A stretch of DNA of 43,368 nucleotides from a virus: positions 1 through 43,368 of the IMG/VR virus record IMGVR_UViG_3300037839_000874; one strand, 5' to 3'. Within the stretch, counting starts at the first letter, position 1; each line of letters starts with the position of its first letter. Under the pieces are notes generated by a model. That model saw only the letters and a program-made list of their open reading frames with translations. It made no database searches and was not told the origin of the DNA. This document shows, piece after piece, positions 1-9,400 of this stretch. A program made the translations under genes and the position numbers.

Positions 1-2
1 TT

Positions 3-1778
3 CAAGCTCAAAAAGGTTATCAAGGACAAACAATATCAATGCCAGCTAATGCAGATGAAAGAGCTAGAGGAGATTTCGCTCCAAAGTCATATAGAAGCTA
101 TGATAATCCAGAAGGATTTTTCAATGATTATGTAGGATTTTTATCTAAAGATAGATATTCTAAAACAATTGGAGTCGCTGATCCTGCACAAAGAGCTCAA
201 CTTTTATATGAAGCAGGATACGCTGGCGAATATCCAGGATATTCAAAACAAATTGGAAGCGTTGCAGAAAAAATAAAATCTTATTTACCTACTAATATAG
301 CTGGTACAAAAACTCCTGCTGTTATGGCTGGTGGAGCATTGCCATCGAGACAATCGTTTGACTTAACGAGATTTAAAGCTCCAACGAATATGACGACTAA
401 TACAATAGATACAATGGGAACTCAAACTAATCCATTTACTAATCAAGCGAGAAGCTCTAATATTGCAACAAATGCGTCAGCTTTTAATGCAACAGCTACT
501 GCATTTAATACTAATAGATTAAATGCTACTCCATTTAATATACCTCAAAGTGCTACTAATACTCCATCAATTTCTGCAGCTAATTCAAAAATGTTTAAGG
601 GATCTTTAGGATCTCCAGCCAAAGACTTTTACAGAAACAATCCAGTTGCTGAGTTTTCAGGTAAAAGAATGACTGCACAAGCAGTACAGCAAGCGATCAC
701 TCAACAAGATTTCTTAGGAATAAATCAACAATCAGCAAATCAAATATTACCATTCTTCCAAAACTTAGCAGACACAGCTTCTGGAAATAAACAAAGCCTT
801 TATCAAAGTGTTGGTAGTCTTTATGATATGAAAAATAAAGGTGATTATGGTAGATTAAGCTCTAAATTCTCTTCGTTTTACGGCAATAATCAAAATAATC
901 GATACTCTTCATCTGGAGAAAAAGGTTTCAATAATTATCTAAAATATATTGGCGCAGATCCATATTCAACAATGTCTTCTTTAAACTCATTTAAATCTCC
1001 AATGACACCTAATACATATAGTCCATTTGCATTTGGTAGTCAAAATTTTGGTGGATTTGGTGGCTCAGGATATCAATCTGGATTTACTTCTACAGGAAAT
1101 GCATTTAGTAATTATTTCTCAACAGGAAGCAGATTAGGCATTACTCCAAGTTGGGCAAGCAGAGCAACTGGAGGAATGATCTATGGTGGAACTTCCACTA
1201 AAGATGATGTGCCAGCTATGCTTATGGGTGGAGAATATGTGATAAGAAAAGATGTAGTAGACCGAATGGGCGAACCATTTTTCAATAGTCTAAATCGAGG
1301 AAAACCTCAAGGGTTTGCAGAAGGTGGACCAGTTGGAACAGGTTTGCCTTCAGTTGTGGGTGGGGGAAGCAATCAACAAGATAATTCCAGAAGTCAATTT
1401 GTAGATTCTATCACAAAGTTAGTTAAATCATTAGAACAATTAAATAAAGGAATCGAAGAGCAGAATAAAGATTCTAAAATGAAAACAAATGGAGAATCAG
1501 AATCTTCTGACTCATCTTCTTCTGGGGTAACAAATAATATTAGTATAAATGTTAATGTTGATCAAAATGGCAAAACAACTGATTCTAAAAAAGAAGAAGA
1601 TCAAAGCGGCGGAGGATCCAAAGAAGAAACAGATCAAGAAAAGTTCAAAAAGACTATGGAGAAATCAAGAATATTAGCCGAACTATTAAGACAGCAAGTA
1701 CTAAAAACTATAGTAGAAGAACAACGACCAGGAGGAGTATTATACGGAGGATCAAAGGGTCGAGATATGGGTCGCTAA
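3..1778 (+). CDS. Tail tape measure protein, C-terminal part (5' end outside window)
   Basis: The reading frame is open to the window edge, so this is probably the C-terminal part of a longer gene. An ATG at 39 with a weak AAGGA upstream is possible but less likely as the true start. The tape measure sets tail length and is packed inside the tail tube. The best evidence is near residues 380-430 counted from that ATG: a Gly-rich block with GTSTKDDVPAML, GGEYVIRKDVVDRMG and FAEGGPVG. This block is typical of tape-measure C-termini in marine siphophages and prophages. The first half is Asn/Thr/Ala/Phe-rich and low in complexity. The last ~120 residues are charged (Lys/Glu/Ser) and probably helical. 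It is the only tail gene left of the oppositely oriented tail-tip operon; in lambda the tape measure is followed on the same strand by gpM and gpL. It converges on the fibre gene. Confidence 0.72.
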   Translation, partial: QAQKGYQGQTISMPANADERARGDFAPKSYRSYDNPEGFFNDYVGFLSKDRYSKTIGVADPAQRAQLLYEAGYAGEYPGYSKQIGSVAEKIKSYLPTNIAGTKTPAVMAGGALPSRQSFDLTRFKAPTNMTTNTIDTMGTQTNPFTNQARSSNIATNASAFNATATAFNTNRLNATPFNIPQSATNTPSISAANSKMFKGSLGSPAKDFYRNNPVAEFSGKRMTAQAVQQAITQQDFLGINQQSANQILPFFQNLADTASGNKQSLYQSVGSLYDMKNKGDYGRLSSKFSSFYGNNQNNRYSSSGEKGFNNYLKYIGADPYSTMSSLNSFKSPMTPNTYSPFAFGSQNFGGFGGSGYQSGFTSTGNAFSNYFSTGSRLGITPSWASRATGGMIYGGTSTKDDVPAMLMGGEYVIRKDVVDRMGEPFFNSLNRGKPQGFAEGGPVGTGLPSVVGGGSNQQDNSRSQFVDSITKLVKSLEQLNKGIEEQNKDSKMKTNGESESSDSSSSGVTNNISINVNVDQNGKTTDSKKEEDQSGGGSKEETDQEKFKKTMEKSRILAELLRQQVLKTIVEEQRPGGVLYGGSKGRDMGR

Positions 1779-1787
1779 AGTTTTATT

Positions 1788-1984
1788 TTAACCAATAATG
1801 TTTATCACACCAGCCATGCTACTATGATATTCGCAGTTATAGTACAAAGTACTTGGAGCGCCAACATCAACAACAAATGTTAATGCACCACTAGCAGTTC
1901 CTTTATTTGTGACTCCTGTACTGTAAGCGTTTGCTGTTCCTAAGCTGTTGATTGTTTTGATCCAGAAATGATCACCAGACGCTA
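1788..1984 (-). pseudogene. Relic of a C-terminal cupredoxin-like domain of the fibre gene
   Basis: Directly after the fibre stop, another frame of the minus strand encodes the second half of a cupredoxin-like domain: HFWIKT, then YYNCEYHSSMAG, ending in TAA at 1788-1790. The DNA closely matches the end of the plus-strand gene at 17001-18323, with 95 bp identical. Compared with that copy, roughly 110-120 bp holding the first half of the domain are missing. The deletion joins the Thr linker to the remaining half out of frame, so the fibre stops within the shared ATTAGCG stretch. I read this as a decayed domain by deletion plus frameshift. A translational frameshift that rescues it cannot be excluded. 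It fills the only gap between the convergent tape measure and fibre genes; I see no clear terminator hairpin there. Confidence 0.75.
1807..1901 (-). repeat. Left copy of a 95-bp perfect inverted repeat
   Basis: The reverse complement of this stretch is identical, base for base, to 18210-18304. The similarity continues at lower identity on both sides, including the upstream Thr-linker DNA. The two copies are inverted and about 16.3 kb apart, and they bracket the whole minus-strand tail-tip operon. Both encode the second half of a cupredoxin-like domain, but this copy is out of frame with its gene. Confidence 0.93.
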
Positions 1985-4900
1985 ATATAATGGTGTCGTA
2001 GTTGAGGCACTTGTTGTGGTAGTAGTTGTAGTGGTCGTTGGAGCAGCTGTAGTAGTTGTGGTGGTCGTCGTTGGAGCAGCTGTAGTAGTTGTGGTCGTCG
2101 TTGGAGCAGCTGTAGTAGTTGTGGTGGTCGTAGTGGTGGTTGGCTCTTCGTTTGAAAAAGAGAATACTTGAGATAATACGTCTCCGCTTTTATCAATTAG
2201 AAGAACCTTCACTGCAAAAGTGTTACCATTATTAATCCAAGATTCATAATCTTTTTTAATTTTATTAAATAATTGTGCTCCTCGTTTGGAAAACGAAAAA
2301 TTTGGAACATCTAAATAGATCGAATAACCTTTAACAATTTCATCAAATACATAACTATCAATTAAATCTGAACTACTCCATGATATATTGTTGATATCAT
2401 CTGGTTTCTTCATATATATAAAGACTTTATTTAAAGCTACGTTATGCTCTGGATAGAATATGATTCCAAAATTTAAAGTATTATCAGATATAGTTGGTTT
2501 TTGATATTTTATTTGATGCATTGACTCGCTATAATCTAAGCCTTTATATCTCCAAGCAAGTGAACCAAGAACATTACTTGTTGTTTCATATAGTCTACCA
2601 ACAGGATAATTATTTTCAATTTGATTTGCTACAAAATTTGATAATATATAGAATTGTTTATATGGAGCTCTTGATCTAGTCGGATCTTCAGTTTCAACAC
2701 AGCATCCTCTAACGCAATCTGTATCATTAGTTAATTTTATATAAATGCATTCCTTTAGAATGCTAAATTGATTAATAGACGTGTTCGTAGCTAGAACATA
2801 AAAATCTCCAAAAAATGGCTTATCATCTTTGTCTTCTATTATCTTAAATTGAGTCGGATATACCAAAAATGATATCATTTTCTTAGAATCTACTATAGAT
2901 TTTTGATCTATATTGATTCCATTTAAAATAGGGTCATTATCTACTCCGCAAGATGACACGAATTTAGCAATAAAGTAATGATAATTGACTCCATCAATTT
3001 CTTTGATACCTTTTTCTAACACTGTATCTGTTCCAGATATTCCTTGAATTATAAAGTCTTCTGCATCTGGAATATCTAATATAAACTCTATAATTGCATA
3101 TGCATCTTCTTTTTGTATTCCTGCACTAATAAATTTAACAGATAAAATGTTTTTAGCTTTAAAATAATTTAAATCATAATTTATACTTTTAAAGTCTGCA
3201 GTATTTGGTGAGTCTACATCTCCAATATTGCCTGGATCATAAGCTCCTAAGTAGGTTAGACTACCATTTATTCCAGAAGAGGGAATATTTTCTGGAGTAG
3301 GAAAATTAAAGGTCTTATCACTAGCATATTTATAAGAGTCTAAGCATCTGTATGTGCTTTTGTATTTAATATCATTTGGAAAAGTGTTATTTATTTGAGC
3401 ATTTGCTAAAGGAAAATAATCAAAGAATTGTGGTCCAGATGCTACGCCATCATATTCAAAATCTAGCATACTTGCTCCGCCTTTATTTAAGTAAGTGTTT
3501 CTATAACTTTGATTTGGCCAAGAAATATAAGGGAAACTCTCTGGAGTAAAGAAATAAACTAATCCTTGATAACTGGCTGCTATTGTTGATGTATAATTTT
3601 TATTTTCTTTTATAAATTTATTAAGAACAATATACTTATCTATAATCTCTGTATTTTGAATATAATTCAATAGTCCATCTATACTATAATCTATTGCATC
3701 TAAATGAAGGCTTAAAGAGTAAGCTTGTAATGCGTTCAAATAATACAATTTTACAGAAAATATATTATCTTTAAGAAGTTGACTATCTGGATTCAAGTAT
3801 GTTGTAATTCTATATTTTATTTCGTTTTGAGCGTCTATTAATTCTACAGAATAGTTCTTTTCAGAATTACTATCTATTTCGTCTAATTTTCTTAAAAAGA
3901 TATAATCATCTTGATAATTTTTACTCTGTTCGTTGTTGATATTCTCTTGATATTTTTGAGGAATAATAATTATAGAGTCTAATCCTATAGTAAATGGAAG
4001 ATCTCCTTTGATGTCAAATGTAATTTTATTGTCTTCGCCCCTTTTATAGTTTTTAAACATGCTAGTGATTTGACTTTTAGGGATAAAATTATGATCAATT
4101 TTCGTAATTTTGAATCCATCTTGATTTGTATATCTTTCTTGATCTGAAGGATTATTAATATTTCCGCCAGCTGATGAAAACCCATCTTCATCAATAGCCT
4201 CGCTTACTATATAATAAGAACTGTAATGTCCTGGATCATAAACATTAACATAACTTGTGGGTCTTGTGCCAGATACACCAGTCAAACTTAACAGTTTTTC
4301 TGAAAATGATTGTTCAGTATCTACTTTTGGATTAAATAATATAACATTGTCGTCAAATTCTCCTGCTTGATATTTTTCATTTTTAATAGAAAAGCCTTGA
4401 TAATTTGTGACATAATCAAAAATAAAGTATCTATTATTTGCAGAAGAAGCAGCAGGATAAGCTGTAGATGAATAAATATTAATATCTTGTATATATAATC
4501 GATCATTACTAAATAAATTTTTATTTATAGAAGTGCCTACAGAAGAAGTATTAAGAATATCATTAGAGGTATTTCTAAGAAGGGTTTGGTCAAAAAGAAT
4601 TCCACTATTATTCTCAATTGCTGGAATAACTCTACTATTAATTCTTATTAGTTTATCTCGAAACGAATTGCTAAAATCTTTATAATTAAAACCTTGATTA
4701 TAGACATAGTCTTCTTCTGTTTTAGAAGAATAATTTAATTGATATCCTAATAAAGCGTAAGGCTCTTTTATAATCGCACTATTAGAATAAGTCGTAAGTT
4801 GCATTTGGCCACTAGTATAGTAATTACAATTTACAAGACTAACTTCTTTAATTGGTCTTTGAGAAGGTATGACTCCAGTAAATAATACTCCAGATGATTC

Positions 4901-6466
4901 TAAGCCAAAACTATTTTTATAAAATACTGTCAAATAATATAAACCTGTTCCATTTGGGATATGGTAAAAAGATTGACTTAGTTCAGAAAAAGGTAATTGT
5001 TTAATTAAGAAGTTATTACTATTGCTATCTGGCTCAATATTATATGTATAATCGCTAAGATAGATGTTATAGTATTCTATATTTTCTGTATTATCTTTTG
5101 GATTTATTAAGACTTTAAATCCTTTAGTATTTTTAGTAATATTAACAATACTTACTTCGACTGATAGCGATGGAGTTGGAGTTGTGGTGGTAGTAGTTGT
5201 GGTGGTAGTAGTTGTGGTAGTTGGAGCTGGAGTCGTTGTGGTGGTAGTAGTTGTGGTGGTAGTAGTTGTGGTAGTTGGAGCTGGAGTAGTTGTGGTAGTA
5301 GTTGTGGTAGTTGGAGCTGGAGTAGTTGTGGTAGTAGTTGTGGTAGTTGGAGGACTAAACAGCGCCAAGCTATGATAGCCTCCAGCACTTATATCGATAG
5401 CTCCAGTTAAAAAATTGCCACCTAGTTGACCATAAGAATTTTCTCCCCAACCAGTTACCTTTCCATTGTTAAGCAGAGCTAAGCTATGATAGAGTCCAGC
5501 ACTTATATCGATAACTCCAGTTAAAAAATTGCCACTTAGAGCTTGACCATTAGTATTTAATCCCCACCCAGTTACATTTCCATTGTTAAGCAGAGCTAAG
5601 CTATGATAGCCTCCAGCGCTTATATCGATAACTCCAGTTAAAAAATTGCCATCTAGTTGACCATAAGAATTTTCTCCCCAACCAGTTACCTTTCCATTGT
5701 TAAGCAGAGCTAAGTTATGATAGAGTCCAGCGCTTATATCGATAACTCCAGTTAAAAAATTGCCACCTAGTTGACCATAAGAATTTTCTCCCCACCCAGT
5801 TACCTTTCCATTGTTAAGCAGAGCTAAGCTATGATAGAGTCCAGCGCTTATATTGATAACTCCAGTTAAAAAATTGCCACTTAGAGCTTGACCATTAGTA
5901 TTGAATCCCCACCCAGTTACATTTCCATTGTTAAGCAGAGCTAAGCTATGATAGCCTCCAGCGCTTATATCGATAACTCCAGTTAAAAAATTGCCACTTA
6001 GAGCTTGACCATTAGTATTGAATCCCCACCCAGTTACATTTCCATTGTTAAGCAGAGCTAAGTTATGATAGAGTCCAGCGCTTATATCGATAACTCCAGT
6101 TAAAAAATTGCCACTTAGAGCTTGACCATTAGTATTTAATCCCCACCCAGTTACATTTAAGAATGGATCAATTATATTGATCGTCCCAGCCATGCTACCA
6201 TGATATTCACAGTTATAATACAGAGTACTTGGAGCGCCAGCGCCGACAACAAATGTTAATGTACCATTATCTGTTCCATTATTTGTGACTCCTGTGCTGT
6301 AAGAGTTTGCTTGTCCTGTAGTCTGAGTTGTTTTAATCCAGAAAGGATGACCACTAGCATTAATAGTAAATGTATATATTTGTCCTCGAGTTAACGTTAA
6401 TGTAGGATTACTAACTCCGTCTATAACGTAAGCTCCTGAACCGCTATTTGTTACTACGAATGCCAT
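1982..6466 (-). CDS. Tail fibre / host-interaction protein: cupredoxin, RCC1 repeats, Thr-rich linkers
   Basis: This 1494-aa protein is probably a virion fibre at the tail tip, because it directly follows the gpJ-like gene with a TAATG stop-start overlap. GGAG lies 9-10 nt before the ATG. Residues 1-100 form a cupredoxin-like domain with possible copper ligands His40, Cys86, His89 and Met92. Residues 104-370 are seven near-identical RCC1-type repeats with VTGWG and ISAG.YH.LAL. Residues ~374-434 are a Thr/Pro-Ala linker. A fibronectin-III-like stretch follows at ~435-545, then about 900 residues I do not recognise. The last ~53 residues are a second Thr/Ala/Pro linker ending in PLY. That ending is odd, because the linker leads into a domain that is now truncated and out of frame. 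RCC1 repeats normally build a seven-bladed propeller, and seven are present. Receptor binding is inferred from position and architecture. Confidence 0.75.
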   Translation of the reverse strand: MAFVVTNSGSGAYVIDGVSNPTLTLTRGQIYTFTINASGHPFWIKTTQTTGQANSYSTGVTNNGTDNGTLTFVVGAGAPSTLYYNCEYHGSMAGTINIIDPFLNVTGWGLNTNGQALSGNFLTGVIDISAGLYHNLALLNNGNVTGWGFNTNGQALSGNFLTGVIDISAGGYHSLALLNNGNVTGWGFNTNGQALSGNFLTGVINISAGLYHSLALLNNGKVTGWGENSYGQLGGNFLTGVIDISAGLYHNLALLNNGKVTGWGENSYGQLDGNFLTGVIDISAGGYHSLALLNNGNVTGWGLNTNGQALSGNFLTGVIDISAGLYHSLALLNNGKVTGWGENSYGQLGGNFLTGAIDISAGGYHSLALFSPPTTTTTTTTTPAPTTTTTTTTTPAPTTTTTTTTTTTTTTTPAPTTTTTTTTTTTTTTPTPSLSVEVSIVNITKNTKGFKVLINPKDNTENIEYYNIYLSDYTYNIEPDSNSNNFLIKQLPFSELSQSFYHIPNGTGLYYLTVFYKNSFGLESSGVLFTGVIPSQRPIKEVSLVNCNYYTSGQMQLTTYSNSAIIKEPYALLGYQLNYSSKTEEDYVYNQGFNYKDFSNSFRDKLIRINSRVIPAIENNSGILFDQTLLRNTSNDILNTSSVGTSINKNLFSNDRLYIQDINIYSSTAYPAASSANNRYFIFDYVTNYQGFSIKNEKYQAGEFDDNVILFNPKVDTEQSFSEKLLSLTGVSGTRPTSYVNVYDPGHYSSYYIVSEAIDEDGFSSAGGNINNPSDQERYTNQDGFKITKIDHNFIPKSQITSMFKNYKRGEDNKITFDIKGDLPFTIGLDSIIIIPQKYQENINNEQSKNYQDDYIFLRKLDEIDSNSEKNYSVELIDAQNEIKYRITTYLNPDSQLLKDNIFSVKLYYLNALQAYSLSLHLDAIDYSIDGLLNYIQNTEIIDKYIVLNKFIKENKNYTSTIAASYQGLVYFFTPESFPYISWPNQSYRNTYLNKGGASMLDFEYDGVASGPQFFDYFPLANAQINNTFPNDIKYKSTYRCLDSYKYASDKTFNFPTPENIPSSGINGSLTYLGAYDPGNIGDVDSPNTADFKSINYDLNYFKAKNILSVKFISAGIQKEDAYAIIEFILDIPDAEDFIIQGISGTDTVLEKGIKEIDGVNYHYFIAKFVSSCGVDNDPILNGINIDQKSIVDSKKMISFLVYPTQFKIIEDKDDKPFFGDFYVLATNTSINQFSILKECIYIKLTNDTDCVRGCCVETEDPTRSRAPYKQFYILSNFVANQIENNYPVGRLYETTSNVLGSLAWRYKGLDYSESMHQIKYQKPTISDNTLNFGIIFYPEHNVALNKVFIYMKKPDDINNISWSSSDLIDSYVFDEIVKGYSIYLDVPNFSFSKRGAQLFNKIKKDYESWINNGNTFAVKVLLIDKSGDVLSQVFSFSNEEPTTTTTTTTTTAAPTTTTTTTAAPTTTTTTTTAAPTTTTTTTTTSASTTTPLY
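1985..2143 (-). repeat. Thr/Ala-Ala-Pro linker repeat at the fibre C-terminus
   Basis: Degenerate 30-33-bp tandem units encode runs of 7-10 Thr separated by AAP. The core acagctgctccaac also occurs in the plus-strand linker at 17853-18023, in inverted orientation. The tract is a likely site of slippage and of recombination with that other linker. Confidence 0.85.
5165..5347 (-). repeat. Central Thr/Pro-Ala-Pro linker repeat of the fibre gene
   Basis: This low-complexity DNA, read on the minus strand, encodes Thr runs of about 9-15 separated by PAP. It joins the RCC1 block to the rest of the fibre. The long Val-rich reading frame on the opposite strand is only its antisense shadow. Confidence 0.88.
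5357..6157 (-). repeat. Seven tandem RCC1-type repeats (114-117 bp each)
   Basis: The units are 39 aa (type A, NTNGQALSG) or 38 aa (type B, ENSYGQLGG) and run A-A-A-B-B-A-B from the N-terminal side. DNA identity between units is very high, which points to recent duplication or gene conversion. Variation is confined to a few spots: the type A/B segment, G.YHS versus L.YHN, and single Asp/Asn changes. Confidence 0.92.
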
Positions 6467-9400
6467 TAGATATTATCTCCTAAATCGTATTTGCTTTCAT
6501 CATATTGTAAAGCTGTAATTTTATGTCTATGTTCTTCTAATTCTTCTATATCTAGAATTCTAAATTTTTGAGTTTTATCAATATAAGGCTCTAAAGCTGC
6601 GCCTGGATACTTATTAGTTGGATCGCTAAGACCAAAAACACTCGGACTTTTATTATAATCATAATTGTCTGGATTAATTTCTATTGTCCAAACTGTGTTT
6701 TGAATTAAAGTATGCTGTATATTATCTAATCGTTGCCCTGCAAAATCTATTCTTGTATATCCTTGAAAACTTCCAGTATTTTGCATAGTTGCATACAAAC
6801 CAAATACGCTAGTATCAGTTGGATTCAGCACTGTATAATCTGTTGCATATTTTATTGTTTGAACTTGTTTTCTCCTTAGAACAGACGAATATCCACTTGG
6901 CATAGACGTATTTTGAGGAGCCTCAGAAAGAGTTTTGAAAATTAAATTTCCAGTTTCTGTTCCAATTTCAATATTTCCTGCAGGTGTTAGAACATTAAAA
7001 TTGCAACCATTAATAGCAGGTAAAAATCCAGAAATATCTTCATATTTTATATCTAGAATAGCATAATTAGTCTCTAATTCATAAGTTCGTCCACCTAATA
7101 TTTTATTTTGTCTATTTTGATCTTGAATATATACAATATCTCCTGGTTTTAAATACATAGCAGGTAAACTTGTTTCAAAACTAACTAGTTCTGATTCTAA
7201 ATTCTCTGATAATAACGTCCATTTACCTAGCCTAGCAGCTTGACCTTCGCTTGTGCAACCAAAAGCACTAACTTCAATTTCTTTTATACCAAATCTAATT
7301 AAACCCTCTCTGCTCTCTACATATTTAACCGCTGGTTTATAAAAATTTTCTTTGTCATTATATCTTACAAGAGCCACATTTCTTCTGACTCTTTTACTTG
7401 TATTACTATAAGTAAATTCTCCTTCTTTAACATTACTATTATTAAAGATATATAAAGGTTCTTTTGGTCTATCTTGAGATGTGAATATTAGTCCTGCGCT
7501 ATAAAAAACTATTGCTCTGAAAATGCTAGCCATATCATTAAGGACTTTGTAAGCATCTTCTCTTGTGCTAATTAATACATTAGCTGTGAACCTTGGTTCT
7601 AATCCACCTTTTGAGTCGCTCACTAACTCATCACAATATTGAGATATCTCATATAAGGTCCATTTATCTGTTAGATTTGGATCAATATATCTTCCTAATC
7701 CATATCGGTCATTCGTAACTAAATCATAAAAGCACCAAGCAGGATTATCTGTCCAGCCTAGATTAAAATTACCGTCCCAACTTCCATCATAAGTTTTAGA
7801 ATAAGGATCATAATTAGAAGGAATTTTAACTTTCAATAATCTTGCATCATATGACCTTTGAGGAATACTTGTAAAAAATCTAGAATCAAATGTAGTTATT
7901 ATTCCAGCAGTATTAGGCAAACTCAAATAATCGTCATATATTTCAGTGATTGAATCAATACTACTTTTTACAACAATATTAATATCAACGCTTTCTATAT
8001 AGACTGGTTCAACTTCTATTTCCCATCCAATTGTATTAGAATTTATATACCTATTCAAACCACTCCATTCAAAGGTTTCAATAAATTGTCCTTGATTTAA
8101 TTTTCCAGCTATCACTAATGTAGCGTAGTCTCTAGCTTCTCCAGATAATAATCTTTGTTTTTTATCTATATAATCTTGCAAAGCTGATCTAAAATCTGTT
8201 TGTAATCTATTTACATCTCTTGCATAAGATGTATAAAGTTTACCATCATGCCTATGGGAATAAATTGTCCTTCCATTAATAAATTCTGTATAATTAGCTG
8301 GTTGTCTTTGATAACCATCTGGCCCAGATCCAGCTCCTCCGCCTGGAGAATTTGGTGGCCAAAATAAAGCTAATACATCATTTTCTATACTATATACAGT
8401 ATTATAATATGTTTCTTCACTTATAGTAAATGTACCGCCAGAAGATCCTGTATAATTTGGATTTGGGATTAGTGTTACTTCTTTGCCTTTATTAGGAGTA
8501 TAATCTATCCTTTTTAAATAAAGATTTAATTGCATATCTAAACGATCTGTTCGACCTGATACAGAATTTGCTGCAGCTTGATCAGCTGTATCCCATATAG
8601 TTAAATCAACTATACTTTTAAATAAACTTAAAATCTTTATACTAAGTCTTAATCCATATAAATTTTTTGTTAAAATAACAATAGACTTTTTATAGGTTTT
8701 AGATGTTCCATCTTCAAAAACTCTTTTTCCAAAAAGCTTTGTTCCAACAACTTTTGTACTAGTTAATCTTTTTGGTAATTTAACTCCAGAAGATAAAATT
8801 GTTTCAGGTCCGTCTTGTTTTAAAACTAATTTATCTATTTGTTGGCCATTATTTATTTTACGAGAATAAAAAGGTTCTTCTAATTTTATATTTCCTAGTT
8901 CTGTTAAATTTGCATGCCTTGGAGCAGAATCTGCATAATCGTAGCTCATTCTAACAAATTCAAAATTAAAACTTCCATTAAGCGGATAGGAGTTATCTGC
9001 TAAAGGTATTTCATTCCAATAAATAGATCTAACTTGAGGATTCTTTCCTGCATATTTAACTAATTTAACTCCATTTTTATAGCCTGTATCTCCTTTTGCA
9101 TATCCTGGATTTGGAATGATTTCATAATCTACTATTCCCTCTATAGGGCCTTCTCCAAGAATGTCTAACACAGATATATTAGTTAAAGAAGTAATACCAA
9201 TATCTTTACTATCTTTAAGCTTATTACCATATCTATAACCATAACTATCAATTTTTATATCTGCTCCTGCTCTAGAGACTAGAGTACCACAATTTTTTGG
9301 AACAACAGTAGATGTTAGAGCCCAGTTTGCATAATACGAGGTAAATTTGCCAAACTTCCAATTACCCCAGCCGAACTCCTTATGGTATGCTCCCTGATAC

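Noticed and set aside
1779-1981. Terminator hairpin between the convergent tape measure and fibre genes
   Set aside because: No clear stem followed by a T run was found; the gap is filled by the relic coding sequence.
5184-5375. Plus-strand reading frame rich in Val and Gly, and a similar minus-strand one at 17792-18037
   Set aside because: They are antisense shadows of Thr-linker repeats and contain no other sequence character.
5357-6157. Regular direct repeats resembling an array such as CRISPR
   Set aside because: Units of 114-117 bp are coding and continuous, with no unique spacers; they are RCC1 protein repeats.
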